A stretch of 52,150 nt of DNA. Source: Rugosimonospora acidiphila. Its GTDB lineage: Bacteria > Actinomycetota > Actinomycetes > Mycobacteriales > Micromonosporaceae. Shown here piece by piece: positions 41,308 through 49,972 of this stretch. The number at the start of each line of letters is the position of its first letter. Position 1 is the first letter of the stretch. The DNA is taken from positions 1-52,150 of the forward strand of contig NZ_BAABJQ010000048.1 of assembly GCF_039543385.1 (NCBI RefSeq), in the 5' to 3' direction. Below the pieces are notes generated by a model. The model was not told where the DNA came from. It made no database searches and worked only from the letters and a program-made list of their open reading frames with translations. The position numbers were made by a program, and so were the translations under genes.

Positions 41308-43284
41308 ATGATGGGTGCGGCCGGTCGGAGCGGGCCCGACACCGCGATGGTCGAGGCCGCCCGGGGCGGCAACCAGCGGGCGCTGGACGCCCTCGTGGCG
41401 CAGTCCCTGCCGCTGGTCTACAACATCGTGGGCCGGGCGCTGGGCGGGCACGCCGACGTCGACGACGTGGTCCAGGAGACCCTGATGCGGGTGGTGCGCC
41501 ACCTGCCCGATCTGCGCGACCCGCACGCGTTCCGGTCCTGGCTGGTGGCGATCGCCGTGCGCCAGGTGCGCGACCACGAACAGCATCGCCGGGCCGCGCT
41601 GGGGCGCAGCTCCGACCTGGACGCGGCGCGGGCCGTGGCCGACCCCGCGGCGGACTTCGCCGAGCTGTCCATCCTGCGGCTCGGCCTCACCGACCAACGC
41701 CGTGAGGTGGCCGAGGCGACCCGGTGGCTGGACGAGGACGACCGCGACCTGCTCGCCCTGTGGTGGCTGGAGGAGGCCGGCGAGCTGGACCGTGCCGAGC
41801 TGGCGATGGCGCTGGGCCTGTCCGGACCGCACGCGGCGGTACGGGTGCAGCGGATGAAGGAACAGATGTACACGGCCCGTACCGTCGTCCGGGCGCTGCG
41901 CGCCCGCCCGGGCTGCCCGGAGCTGTTCGACCTGATCCGGGGCTGGGACGGTCGGCCGAGCGCGCTGTGGCGCAAGCGGCTGGCCCGGCACGTGCGCGAC
42001 TGTCGCACGTGCGCCGGCCTCGGCAACGGGATGCTGCCCATGGACCGCCTGCTCGCCGGTGTCGGGCTGGTACCCGTACCGGCCGGCGCGCTGGCCCGGT
42101 ACGGCATCCCCGGGCATCCGGCTCCCGGGCATCCGGCCGCGGGACAGCCCACTCCCGGGCATCCGGCCGCCCGTGGCGCCGGGCCGTCGCGCCCGTCGGG
42201 GCCGTCGCGCCCGTCGGGGCCCGCGCACGCCGCGCCCGGCCGGGGCCTGCGCTCGGTGCTCCGGCTCGGTCCACGCGGGCCGGTGGGCGCCGTCGCCGCG
42301 GCCGCCACCTGTGCCGCCGTCCTCGCGGTGGGGGCCTTCGCCGCCGTACACCTCGGCCGCGGATCGGCCGCCGCGCCGGCCGCCGCGGCCGGGTCACCGT
42401 CCGCCTCGGTAGCTGCCTCCACCGCCGCCTCGGCCGCCGGGTACTCGCCGAGCCCGGTGCCGCAATCGCCCAGTCCGGTGTCGCCGTCGCCCTCACGGGT
42501 GCCCAGGCCGCCGACCACCCGGCCCGCGCCGCCCCCGCCCGCCGTGGTGTCGGCGAAGAAGGGCGTGTGCGTGTGGAACTTCACCGGTGTGAGCCAGGCG
42601 CTGGCCGCGTCAAAGGCGAGTTGGTACTACACCTGGTCCACCACGCACCAGGGCGTCACCACCCCGTCCGGAGTCGGCTTCGTGCCGATGATCTGGGGAT
42701 CGGCCAGCGTCACGGCCACCGCTCTCGGCCAGGCCAAGAGCGCCGGACACTACCTGCTGGGCTTCAACGAGCCGGACCGCGCGGACCAGGCCAACCTGAG
42801 CGTCGGCCAGGCGCTCGACCTCTGGCCGCAGCTGATGGGCACCGGCCTGACACTGGGCAGCCCGGCCGTGGCCACCGGCGGGGACACCCCCGGCGGCTGG
42901 CTGGACCAGTTCATGTCCGGCGCGGCCAGCCGCGGGTACCGGGTCGACTTCATCGCACTGCACTGGTACGGCTCGGACTTCACCACCACCAACGCGGTCA
43001 ACGAGCTCAAGTCGTACCTGTCCGCCGTCTACAACCGGTACCACAAGCCCATCTGGCTGACCGAGTACGCACTCATCAACTTCGCCGGTGGCACCAGCTA
43101 CCCGAGCCAGCAGCAGCAGGCGGCGTTCGTCACCGCGTCCGCGAAGATGCTCGGCGGGCTGTCCTACGTCCAGCGCTACGCCTGGTTCGGCCTGCCCGCC
43201 GCGGACTCCGGGCCGAGCACCGGTCTGTTCCACAGTGGACCGTCGGTCACCGACGTTGGCCGGGCCTTCGAGGCGGCCGGCTGA
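41308..43284 (+). CDS. Transmembrane ECF-type sigma factor fused to an extracytoplasmic GH128 endo-beta-1,3-glucanase
   Basis: A single 658-residue frame holds five parts. Residues 45-90 are sigma region 2 (DVDDVVQETLMRVVRHL, FRSWLVAIAVRQVRDH). Residues 138-185 are region 4 (LDEDDRDLLALWWLEE then LAMALGLSGPHAAVRVQRMK). Residues 228-235 are a His-x3-Cys-x2-Cys motif (HVRDCRTC) as in zinc anti-sigma domains. Residues 323-349 form one membrane helix after a GHP-rich linker. After a Ser/Pro stalk, residues 416-658 are a GH128 domain with LGFNEPD (acid/base Glu488), ALHWYG and IWLTEYA (nucleophile Glu586). AAGGGAG precedes the ATG. The enzyme or its ligand binding may gate sigma activity. Confidence 0.85.
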   Translation: MMGAAGRSGPDTAMVEAARGGNQRALDALVAQSLPLVYNIVGRALGGHADVDDVVQETLMRVVRHLPDLRDPHAFRSWLVAIAVRQVRDHEQHRRAALGRSSDLDAARAVADPAADFAELSILRLGLTDQRREVAEATRWLDEDDRDLLALWWLEEAGELDRAELAMALGLSGPHAAVRVQRMKEQMYTARTVVRALRARPGCPELFDLIRGWDGRPSALWRKRLARHVRDCRTCAGLGNGMLPMDRLLAGVGLVPVPAGALARYGIPGHPAPGHPAAGQPTPGHPAARGAGPSRPSGPSRPSGPAHAAPGRGLRSVLRLGPRGPVGAVAAAATCAAVLAVGAFAAVHLGRGSAAAPAAAAGSPSASVAASTAASAAGYSPSPVPQSPSPVSPSPSRVPRPPTTRPAPPPPAVVSAKKGVCVWNFTGVSQALAASKASWYYTWSTTHQGVTTPSGVGFVPMIWGSASVTATALGQAKSAGHYLLGFNEPDRADQANLSVGQALDLWPQLMGTGLTLGSPAVATGGDTPGGWLDQFMSGAASRGYRVDFIALHWYGSDFTTTNAVNELKSYLSAVYNRYHKPIWLTEYALINFAGGTSYPSQQQQAAFVTASAKMLGGLSYVQRYAWFGLPAADSGPSTGLFHSGPSVTDVGRAFEAAG

Positions 43285-43286
43285 CT

Positions 43287-44606
43287 TCAGCAGTCGCGCA
43301 GCAACCGCTCCAGCACCCGGGTGCCGAACCTCAGCCCGTCGATCGGCACCCGCTCATCCACTCCGTGGAACAGCGCGGGAAAGTCGAGCTCGGCGGGCAG
43401 CCGCACAGGGGCGAAGCCGAAATGGCGGATGCCCAGGCTCTGGAACGACTTGGCGTCGGTGGCCGCCGGCAGCAGGTACGGCAGCAGCGGCGCGCCCGGA
43501 TCCTCGGCGCCGATCGCCGCGCGCATGCGCTCCACCAGCGACCCGTCGAAGGTGGTCTCGATGGCCGGCAGGCTGTCGTACTCCCACTCGATGCCGGGCC
43601 CCAGCACGGCGGCCAGCTCGCGGACGAACGCCTCCTCGCGGCCGGGCAGCACCCGGCAGTCCGCCTCGGCCGTCGCGCTTCCCGGGATGACGTTCGCCTT
43701 CAGCCCCGCGTTGAAGATGGTGACCGCGGCGGTGTCGCGCAGCGCGGCGGCGAGCAGCCGGGACAGCCCACCGAGCCCGGGTGCCTCGCCCAGCGCGGCG
43801 ATGGCCGGCTCCGGGTCGTCCGCTGGGATCGGGTGGCCGGTGAGCCGGCCGAGCGCGGTGACCAACTCCCGCACCGGATCGGTCCACACCACGGGGAAGC
43901 TGTGCCGGTGCAGCCGGGTCACCGCGTCGGCGAGCGTGGCCAGCGCGCTGTCGGCGTGCGGCAGCGAGCCGTGCCCGCCCTGCCCCCGGGTGCGCAGCCG
44001 CAGCCACAGCGCCGCCTTCTCGGCCGTCTGGACCAGGTAGGCCCGCACGCCCTCGCGCAGCGTCACCGAGAAGCCGCCGACCTCGCCGATCGCCTCGGTG
44101 GCGCCCTCGAACAGGTCCGGGCGGTGCTCGGCCAGCCACCGGGCACCCCGGAAGCCGCCGGACTCCTCGTCGGCCACGAAGGCGAAGATGAGGTCGCGCG
44201 GCGGGACGTGCCCCTCGCGCTTGAGTTGCCGGGCCACGGCCAGGCTCATCGCCACCATGTGCTTCATGTCGATCGCGCCCCGGCCCCACAGGTACCCGTC
44301 GGCGACCTCGCCCGAGAGCGGATGCACCGACCAGTCGGCGGCGTCGGCCGGCACCACGTCCAGGTGCGCGTGTACGAGCAGGGCGCCCCGCCCCGGGTCG
44401 CCACCCGCCAATCGGGCCACCACGTTGCCCCGGCCCCTGGCACCGCTCTCCAGGTACGTGGCGTCGTAACCGACCTCGGCGAGCTTGCCCGCCACGTACT
44501 CGGCGGCGGCCCGCTCGCCGACCGTGGTGGCCTCGTCCCCGGTGTTGGTGGTGTCGATCCTGATCAGGTCGCTGGCGAACCCCACCACCTCGTCAACGGC
44601 GCCCAT
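43287..44606 (-). CDS. M20-family metallopeptidase
   Basis: The 439-residue protein is a cocatalytic zinc peptidase or amidohydrolase. Visible ligands and catalytic residues are HAHLDVVPAD (His and catalytic Asp), WGRGAIDMKHMVA (bridging Asp), VADEESGG (catalytic Glu and ligand Glu) and a late LFHGVDE (His). The dimerisation lid lies near RTRGQGGHGSLPHAD. The closest functional group is the dipeptidase/acylase-like M20A proteins. It follows the GNAT gene by 6 nt on the same strand and converges with the sigma-GH128 gene with a 2-nt gap. Confidence 0.9.
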   Translation of the reverse strand: MGAVDEVVGFASDLIRIDTTNTGDEATTVGERAAAEYVAGKLAEVGYDATYLESGARGRGNVVARLAGGDPGRGALLVHAHLDVVPADAADWSVHPLSGEVADGYLWGRGAIDMKHMVAMSLAVARQLKREGHVPPRDLIFAFVADEESGGFRGARWLAEHRPDLFEGATEAIGEVGGFSVTLREGVRAYLVQTAEKAALWLRLRTRGQGGHGSLPHADSALATLADAVTRLHRHSFPVVWTDPVRELVTALGRLTGHPIPADDPEPAIAALGEAPGLGGLSRLLAAALRDTAAVTIFNAGLKANVIPGSATAEADCRVLPGREEAFVRELAAVLGPGIEWEYDSLPAIETTFDGSLVERMRAAIGAEDPGAPLLPYLLPAATDAKSFQSLGIRHFGFAPVRLPAELDFPALFHGVDERVPIDGLRFGTRVLERLLRDC

Positions 44607-44612
44607 CGGGCC

Positions 44613-45473
44613 TCAGCGTCCGGGGGTCCGCACCTGGGCGAAGGTCACCGTCCGGCGGTGGGTGAAGCCGAGCGCCTCGTATACCCGGATCGCGCCGGTG
44701 TTGGACGCCCCGGTGTGCAGGAACGGCGTCTCGCCCCGGGCCCGGATGCCCGCCGTGAGTACCCGGATGAGCCGGCTCGCCAGCCCCTGGCCCCGGTACG
44801 CCGGGTCGGTGCACACGGCGCTGATCTCGGTCCAGCCGGGCGGGCGCATCCGCTCGCCCGCCATGGCCACCAGCGCACCGTTGTCGCGCAAGCCCAGGTA
44901 CGTGCCCGCCTCGATGGTCCGGGGCAGGAACGGGCCCGGCTGGGTGCGCGACACGAGTTCGAGCATCTCCGGGACGTCGGCTGTGTCGAGCATCACGAGC
45001 CGCGGTCCGGCGGTCCGATCCTGGTCGGAGGCGACTCCCGCGTCCGGGCCGGAGGCGATCACCGCGGCTTCGCCGGTGACCGCCTCGCCGGTCAGCTGGA
45101 CGCCGGGGAACCGAATGGTGACCTCCCAGCCCTCCGGTGGGGCCGGGTCGTCGCCGGCCAGCAGCACGGTGGTGGCCGGGCCAACCAGCGCCGCCAGGTC
45201 GTCCCAGGCGCGCGGGTCGATGCCGCCGTCTGGAGAAGTTGCGTCCAGAGCGGTTCTGTCCAGGGCGGCGAACGGGCTGACGTCGGCGAGGTACCGGGCG
45301 GCTCGGCCGTTCACCTCGGCCAGGTGGGCGTGCGCCCCGCGCAGCGACGCCAGCACCGGGTTGTCCAGCACAGTGTTGTTCAACACGGTGTTGTTCAGCA
45401 CAGGGTTGTTCAGCACAGGGTTGTCCGGCCCCGGATTGTCCGGCGCCGGGACGGTGCGGGGGTCGGTACGCAT
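44613..45473 (-). CDS. GNAT-family N-acetyltransferase
   Basis: The 286-residue protein has a C-terminal GNAT domain with the acetyl-CoA loop CTDPAYRGQGLASRLI and TGASNTGAIRVYEALGF, the FR47-like layout. The N-terminal half is a divergent domain. Residues 12-41 are six pentapeptide repeats (DNPGP, DNPVL, NNPVL, NNTVL, NNTVL, DNPVL), encoded by 15-bp repeats. The start ATG 45473 has only a weak ribosome binding site. It probably shares a transcript with the M20 peptidase. The acceptor substrate is unknown. Confidence 0.85.
   Translation of the reverse strand: MRTDPRTVPAPDNPGPDNPVLNNPVLNNTVLNNTVLDNPVLASLRGAHAHLAEVNGRAARYLADVSPFAALDRTALDATSPDGGIDPRAWDDLAALVGPATTVLLAGDDPAPPEGWEVTIRFPGVQLTGEAVTGEAAVIASGPDAGVASDQDRTAGPRLVMLDTADVPEMLELVSRTQPGPFLPRTIEAGTYLGLRDNGALVAMAGERMRPPGWTEISAVCTDPAYRGQGLASRLIRVLTAGIRARGETPFLHTGASNTGAIRVYEALGFTHRRTVTFAQVRTPGR
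45351..45440 (-). repeat. Six 15-bp tandem repeats in the GNAT gene
   Basis: A 90-bp array codes for six Asn/Asp-rich pentapeptides at the N-terminus. It is AT-richer than the neighbourhood, so copy number is likely to vary by slippage. Confidence 0.85.
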
Positions 45474-45854
45474 CACGCGGCCGTCGCTCGGAACTCGGCG
45501 GGAAAAGGCTGCTGAGCCGGGTGGTACGGGCTAGCCGCGAGGATCTTCATAGCCGAAACGGTACCCGCCCACCCGAAGGGTCATCGCCGCCGCGGAGTAG
45601 GGTCCATTGCCGTGCGTGCGCGGACCGTTACCTTTCTCCTTGTGTCGCTGTTGTTCACCGAAAGACCATCAGAGCTTGTCCTGGCCTTCTCCTAACAGCC
45701 TCACAGTGGTGTCCGTGCCTGGCCAACCCGCCGGAAGAATGCGCCGTGTCCGCGTTATCGCGACATCGGCTGCCCAGGCAAGGCAACTTTCCCGACCGCT
45801 ACACGGTGTTTCTTGTGGGTGACCGGGAGCGTCCGGTCATCGTCGCCGAGACAG
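45474..45854. other. 381-bp intergenic region
   Basis: This lies between the GNAT start (minus) and the GT2 start (plus), so it should contain two divergent promoters. The open frame across 45521-45883 has non-actinomycete composition and no homology I recognise, so I do not call it. Confidence 0.4.
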
Positions 45855-46865
45855 ATGGGCTCGTCCATGGTGCAAAGACCTGAGGTCAGTGTCGTCATCC
45901 CGACACGCAACCGTCCCGAGCTGGTTCCCCGGGCCGTGCGGAGCGCGTTGGATCAGACGTTGCGGGACATCGAGGTCATTGTCGTCGTCGACGGACCCGA
46001 CGAATCCACCCGTGGGGCCCTGGCCGAGTACGCCGACGACCAGCGTCTCCGCCTGGTCGAGCTGCCCGAGTCGGGGGGCGCCCCGAACGCCCGCAATGTC
46101 GGCGCGCAGGAGGCCAGGGCGCCGTTCGTGGCCCTGCTCGACGACGACGACGAGTGGCTGCTGGAGAAGCTGGAGACGCAGCTGGCGCTGGCCAAGGCGT
46201 CCTCGCACGCGCTGCCCATCGTGTCCTGCCGGATGTCGGTGCGCACCCCACGCGCCGAGTTCGTGATGCCGCGCCGGCTGCCCGAGCCGGGCCAGCCACT
46301 CAGCGAGTACTTCACCGTCCGCCGGGGCCTGTTCCACGGCGACGGCTTCATCCAGACCTCGACCATCATGGCCCCGACGGAACTGCTCCGTAAGGTTCCG
46401 TTCACCAACGGCCTGCGGCGGATGCAGGAGCTGGACTGGACGCTGCGCGCCCTGGAGATCGAGGGCGTGGGCCTGGAGTACGCCGAGCAGGCGCTGGTCA
46501 TCTGGTACGCCGACGAGAACCGGCAGCGGATCAGCCTCGATTCGCCGTGGCGCCAGCAGTACCAGTGGCTCAAGGAGAGCCGGAGCAGGGTGACCCCGCG
46601 GGCGTACGCGGCGCTGGCGATGGGCGTAATCAGCTCGATGGCGGCGGACAGCGGTGACCCCCGGGTGTTCCTCGACCTGCTGCGTGAGGCGCACCGGCAC
46701 GGCCGCCCCGGCCTCACGGATTACGTCACGTTCATGCAGGTGTGGTTGGTGCCGTCACGGCCGCGCAGGGCCGTGCGAGACTTTGTGCTCGGACGGCGGC
46801 GGGCCCGCGAGGCGCGGTCTCGGGCCATGACTCACGTGAGTAAAGCGAGGACCTTTACCGAATGA
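45855..46865 (+). CDS. GT2 family glycosyltransferase
   Basis: The 336-residue protein has a GT-A fold: VSVVIPTRNRPELVPRAVRSAL at the start, VVVDGPDE, GGAPNARNVGAQEA and the metal-binding LLDDDDEWL. No membrane helix is seen. It transfers a nucleotide sugar to a carbohydrate or lipid carrier. ATG 45855 or ATG 45867 are both possible; neither has a strong ribosome binding site. It overlaps the ligase/polymerase gene by 4 bp, so both belong to one surface-polysaccharide operon. Confidence 0.87.
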   Translation: MGSSMVQRPEVSVVIPTRNRPELVPRAVRSALDQTLRDIEVIVVVDGPDESTRGALAEYADDQRLRLVELPESGGAPNARNVGAQEARAPFVALLDDDDEWLLEKLETQLALAKASSHALPIVSCRMSVRTPRAEFVMPRRLPEPGQPLSEYFTVRRGLFHGDGFIQTSTIMAPTELLRKVPFTNGLRRMQELDWTLRALEIEGVGLEYAEQALVIWYADENRQRISLDSPWRQQYQWLKESRSRVTPRAYAALAMGVISSMAADSGDPRVFLDLLREAHRHGRPGLTDYVTFMQVWLVPSRPRRAVRDFVLGRRRAREARSRAMTHVSKARTFTE

Positions 46866-48412
46866 CTACGGTCACCCCTCATAGACGGCGCAACTGGGCA
46901 TTTGCCATCGGTATAGCCATCGCTGTGGCCGCCGCTGTCATTGAACTAGTCGACAGCGGGAGCGTGGTCGAGGGCATCAAGACGCTGATCGCGGCGGGCA
47001 TCGCCGTCGCGCTGGCCGCATTCGCCGTGACGCTGCCGGGCATCACGTGGCGGGGCGCGGTGGTCGGCACGTTCTTCGCCGGGGCGGGGATCTCCACCTG
47101 GACGTTCACGAATCAGCCGATTTTCATCTGGGGCATTCTGGCCATCGAGGGCGTCGTCTTCGCATTCTGGACCTGGCCCTGGCACAAGAGCCTGCGTGAC
47201 CTGCCGCGGATGGGCGGGGCCTGGCTCGGGTTGCCGTACTGGGTGTTCGGCGTCATCGGCGCGGTGCTGGTCGCGCACGTCGTCGTCGCCGGCGAGCGCG
47301 TGGCGTACGCGGGGGTCTTCGCGCTGTCCGCCATGGGCGTGATGGCCGCGGCCAAGCGCCCGAGGTCGCAGGGTGGCGGCGACCCGAGCGTGGGCATCGT
47401 GGCGGCCATCCTGGTGGCCATCTCGCTGCTGATGCTGGCCGGCTCGGGCAGCATGTTCGACTCCGTGCACGCGATCCCGCCGCACAACTACGGTGCGCTG
47501 GACATGAAGGACCGGTTCTGGGGCGGAAACGGACTGTTCTTCCAACCCAACGCCCTGGCCGGGCTGATGATCGTGGCCAGCCTCCGGATCGCGCCGGATC
47601 GCGCGTTCGCCTGGTGGCAGCGGTTGGCGGCGACCGGGTTCGCGTGCTTCGTGCTGGTTCTGACCAACTCGCGGACGCCGTGGGGCGTCGCCGTCGTCGC
47701 GGCGCTGATCCACGCGCTGATGGTGTGGCGCTGGCGCCGCGCCGACCTGCCGACCTACAAGCGTCCGTGGGTGGCCGTGCTGACCCCGCTGGTGATGCTC
47801 GGCATCGTGCTGGCCATCTCCGGTGGCTCCGGCTTCATCGTCAAGACCCGGTTCGCCACGCACAACACCAGCACCACTACCACCACCGCCCCGCCCAGCA
47901 CGGCCTCGAACGTGACCAGCGGCCGGACCGACACCTGGAAGCAGGTGCTCAAGGACTGGGAGCACGCCAGCGTGGCCGAGAAGATCTTCGGCGACGCGAA
48001 GACCTCGCGGGCGGTGGTCACCCGGGCCAACGACCCCGGGGTCGAGCTGAACACCGACAACGCCGCGGTCGGCGCGTTCCGGCGCGGCGGCGTGCTCGGC
48101 ATCCTGGCGTTCGTGTTCGGCGTGCTGCTGGTGGTGTGGCACGCGCTGATCCGCCGGCCCGCGAAACCCCTGCCGCCCGCCTGGTTCACCATCGCGGCGG
48201 TAGCCCTCGTGCCCTCGATCGCCCTGGAGGACTGGCTGCTCGGTGGCACCAACGGTGGGATCTGGATCATCCTGCTCGCCGGGGAGGCCAGCCTGCTCTG
48301 GTCGCCGGCGACGCGGGCGGTGACTCGTCCGATCACCGCGAACGGGATGATCGAAGACCCTAAGACCCTGCCGGGCCGCCCGGCCCAGGTATCGGCTCCC
48401 GGTCTGAGCTGA
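46862..48412 (+). CDS. O-antigen ligase/Wzy-like polysaccharide polymerase
   Basis: The 516-residue protein has about 11 membrane helices and a large extracytoplasmic loop (about residues 325-400), which opens KTRFATHNTSTTTTT and contains the RTDTWKQVLKDWEHASV segment and an acidic GDAKTSRAV region. NSRTPWGVAVVAAL before the loop fits the Wzy/WaaL pattern (an S-R motif at the end of a helix). It would polymerise repeat units or ligate glycan to a carrier outside the membrane. ATGA overlap couples it to the GT2. Confidence 0.82.
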   Translation: MTTVTPHRRRNWAFAIGIAIAVAAAVIELVDSGSVVEGIKTLIAAGIAVALAAFAVTLPGITWRGAVVGTFFAGAGISTWTFTNQPIFIWGILAIEGVVFAFWTWPWHKSLRDLPRMGGAWLGLPYWVFGVIGAVLVAHVVVAGERVAYAGVFALSAMGVMAAAKRPRSQGGGDPSVGIVAAILVAISLLMLAGSGSMFDSVHAIPPHNYGALDMKDRFWGGNGLFFQPNALAGLMIVASLRIAPDRAFAWWQRLAATGFACFVLVLTNSRTPWGVAVVAALIHALMVWRWRRADLPTYKRPWVAVLTPLVMLGIVLAISGGSGFIVKTRFATHNTSTTTTTAPPSTASNVTSGRTDTWKQVLKDWEHASVAEKIFGDAKTSRAVVTRANDPGVELNTDNAAVGAFRRGGVLGILAFVFGVLLVVWHALIRRPAKPLPPAWFTIAAVALVPSIALEDWLLGGTNGGIWIILLAGEASLLWSPATRAVTRPITANGMIEDPKTLPGRPAQVSAPGLS

Positions 48413-48430
48413 CTCCACCGTTCCTCGCGT

Positions 48431-48490
48431 CGCGGGCCCCGCGACGTCCCCAGCCGTTCTGACCGGCGGCCGGGGCGTCGCCGGCCCGCG
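48431..48490 (+). terminator. Long imperfect hairpin, probable terminator
   Basis: Stem segments CGCGGGCC/GGCCCGCG, GCGACG/CGTCGC, CCCC/GGGG and GCCG/CGGC pair in order around a 10-nt loop, just after the polymerase stop. Confidence 0.5.
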
Positions 48491-48672
48491 GTGCGTTTTG
48501 CGGGTCGACCGCGCGACTCGGCCGGGATCGAGGTGGGGTTGGCTCGGTGATCTCAGTCATTTATCCTCTGTGTCATCAAATCTGCCTCTTGTAGGGGTGT
48601 GGGCAGGTAGCCCGGATTTCCTGGCGTCTGTTCAGCATGGTCTGGTGGTCGTCGATGCCTGGGGAGGCAATC

Positions 48673-49884
48673 GTGGCAGCAGGGGTACGCACGGGCAATC
48701 CGGCGATCGCGGCGGCGTCGGGGGCGGCGCGGGTCGGCAGTCACCTGGTCCGGGAACGGCTACAACGCCCTCGCGCGGCCGGTTCGGCCGACATTCCCGT
48801 CTCGGATCGGGAAATCACCAGCGAATGGCTGACCGCCGTACTCTGCGCCGAACACCCGGGGGCGGCGGTCGAGTCGTTCGTGCCCGAGGATCGCAGCGCC
48901 GGCACGTCGACCCGCTGGCGATTCACGGTCACCTATAACGAGGCCGGCCGTGCCGCCGGCCTACCGACCCGGCTGTTCGCGAAGGCGACGCGGACGTTCA
49001 GCCAGCGCCTCACGCTGGAACTCGCCGGCATTCTGACGGGCGAACCCGTGTTCTTCAAACACCTCCGGCCGGGCCTCGACATCGAGGCGCCCCACGGCTA
49101 CCACGCCGGGGTGGACCTGCGTTCGGGGCGCTCGATCTCCATCCTGGAGGACATCGTCGCCACCAAAGGCGCGACGTTCTGCACGCCGGCGACGCCGATC
49201 TCGCGCGAACAGATCGAGGATCTGCTGACCAGCATGGCGACCTGGCACGGGCGCTACTGGAACGACCCCGAACTCGAACGCCATCCGTGGCTGAAGCTGC
49301 CCAGCGACCACTTCTACAACCTCGACAAGCTGGTCAGGATCGAGAAGCGCGCCAAGGTCGGCGCTCGGCGCGCCGAAGGCGTCATACCCGAGGACCTCAA
49401 GTCCAATCAGGACAGTCTCTATCGGGTGCTCAAGAGGTCGCTCGAGGTGGCGAGCCAGGGGCCCAAGACGCTCCTGCACGGCGACTCGCACATCGGCAAC
49501 ACCTACCTGACCTCGGCTGGCCGCATGGGTTTCACCGATTGGCAGATCGTCCTTCGGGGAAGCTGGGCCTACGACGTCGCCTACACGATCACGTCCGGTC
49601 TCGCGGTCGACGATCGGCGTGCCTGGGAGCGTGAGCTCCTCGCCTTCTACCTGGAGCGACTGGAGGTTGCCAGCGGCGGCAGGGCGGCCCTGGACCTCGA
49701 CGCCGCGTTCCTCGCCTACCGCCAGCAGTCGCTCTACCCGTACTTCCTGTGGCTGGCGACCATCGGACGCAGCCCGATCCAGCCGAAGTACCAGCCCGAC
49801 GAGGTCAGCCGCGGCATCATCGAGCGCACGGCGATGGCGGTGCGGGATCTGGACGTGCCCGCCGCGCTTGGTGGATCCAGCTGA
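48673..49884 (+). CDS. APH/ecdysteroid-kinase-like phosphotransferase
   Basis: The 403-residue protein has the aminoglycoside-phosphotransferase fold. The catalytic loop is LLHGDSHIGNTYL and the metal-binding Asp follows in GFTDWQI. The N-lobe has FKHL and a SILEDIV strand preceding an insertion typical of EcKL/DUF1679 proteins. I chose GTG 48673 because GGGGAGG lies 5 nt upstream; ATG 48637 or 48655 lack such a site. Phospho-acceptors in this subgroup include steroids, sugars and choline-like molecules, and none is decidable here. Confidence 0.83.
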   Translation: MAAGVRTGNPAIAAASGAARVGSHLVRERLQRPRAAGSADIPVSDREITSEWLTAVLCAEHPGAAVESFVPEDRSAGTSTRWRFTVTYNEAGRAAGLPTRLFAKATRTFSQRLTLELAGILTGEPVFFKHLRPGLDIEAPHGYHAGVDLRSGRSISILEDIVATKGATFCTPATPISREQIEDLLTSMATWHGRYWNDPELERHPWLKLPSDHFYNLDKLVRIEKRAKVGARRAEGVIPEDLKSNQDSLYRVLKRSLEVASQGPKTLLHGDSHIGNTYLTSAGRMGFTDWQIVLRGSWAYDVAYTITSGLAVDDRRAWERELLAFYLERLEVASGGRAALDLDAAFLAYRQQSLYPYFLWLATIGRSPIQPKYQPDEVSRGIIERTAMAVRDLDVPAALGGSS

Positions 49885-49930
49885 CGGTCGTGGCCCGGGC
49901 GGTCGATCGCCGCCGGTCATCGGACGAGCC

Positions 49931-49963
49931 GGCGGCGCGCCGGGGATTCGCGGGCGCGCCGCC
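49931..49963. terminator. Bidirectional hairpin terminator
   Basis: GGCGGCGCGCC (49931-49941) pairs perfectly with GGCGCGCCGCC (49953-49963), between two convergent genes. Confidence 0.65.
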
Positions 49964-49972
49964 CGTTCGGGA

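Noticed and set aside
45521..45883. A 120-residue open frame upstream of the GT2 gene
   Set aside because: Codon use is unlike the neighbours, no domain is visible and it overlaps the GT2 start in another frame.
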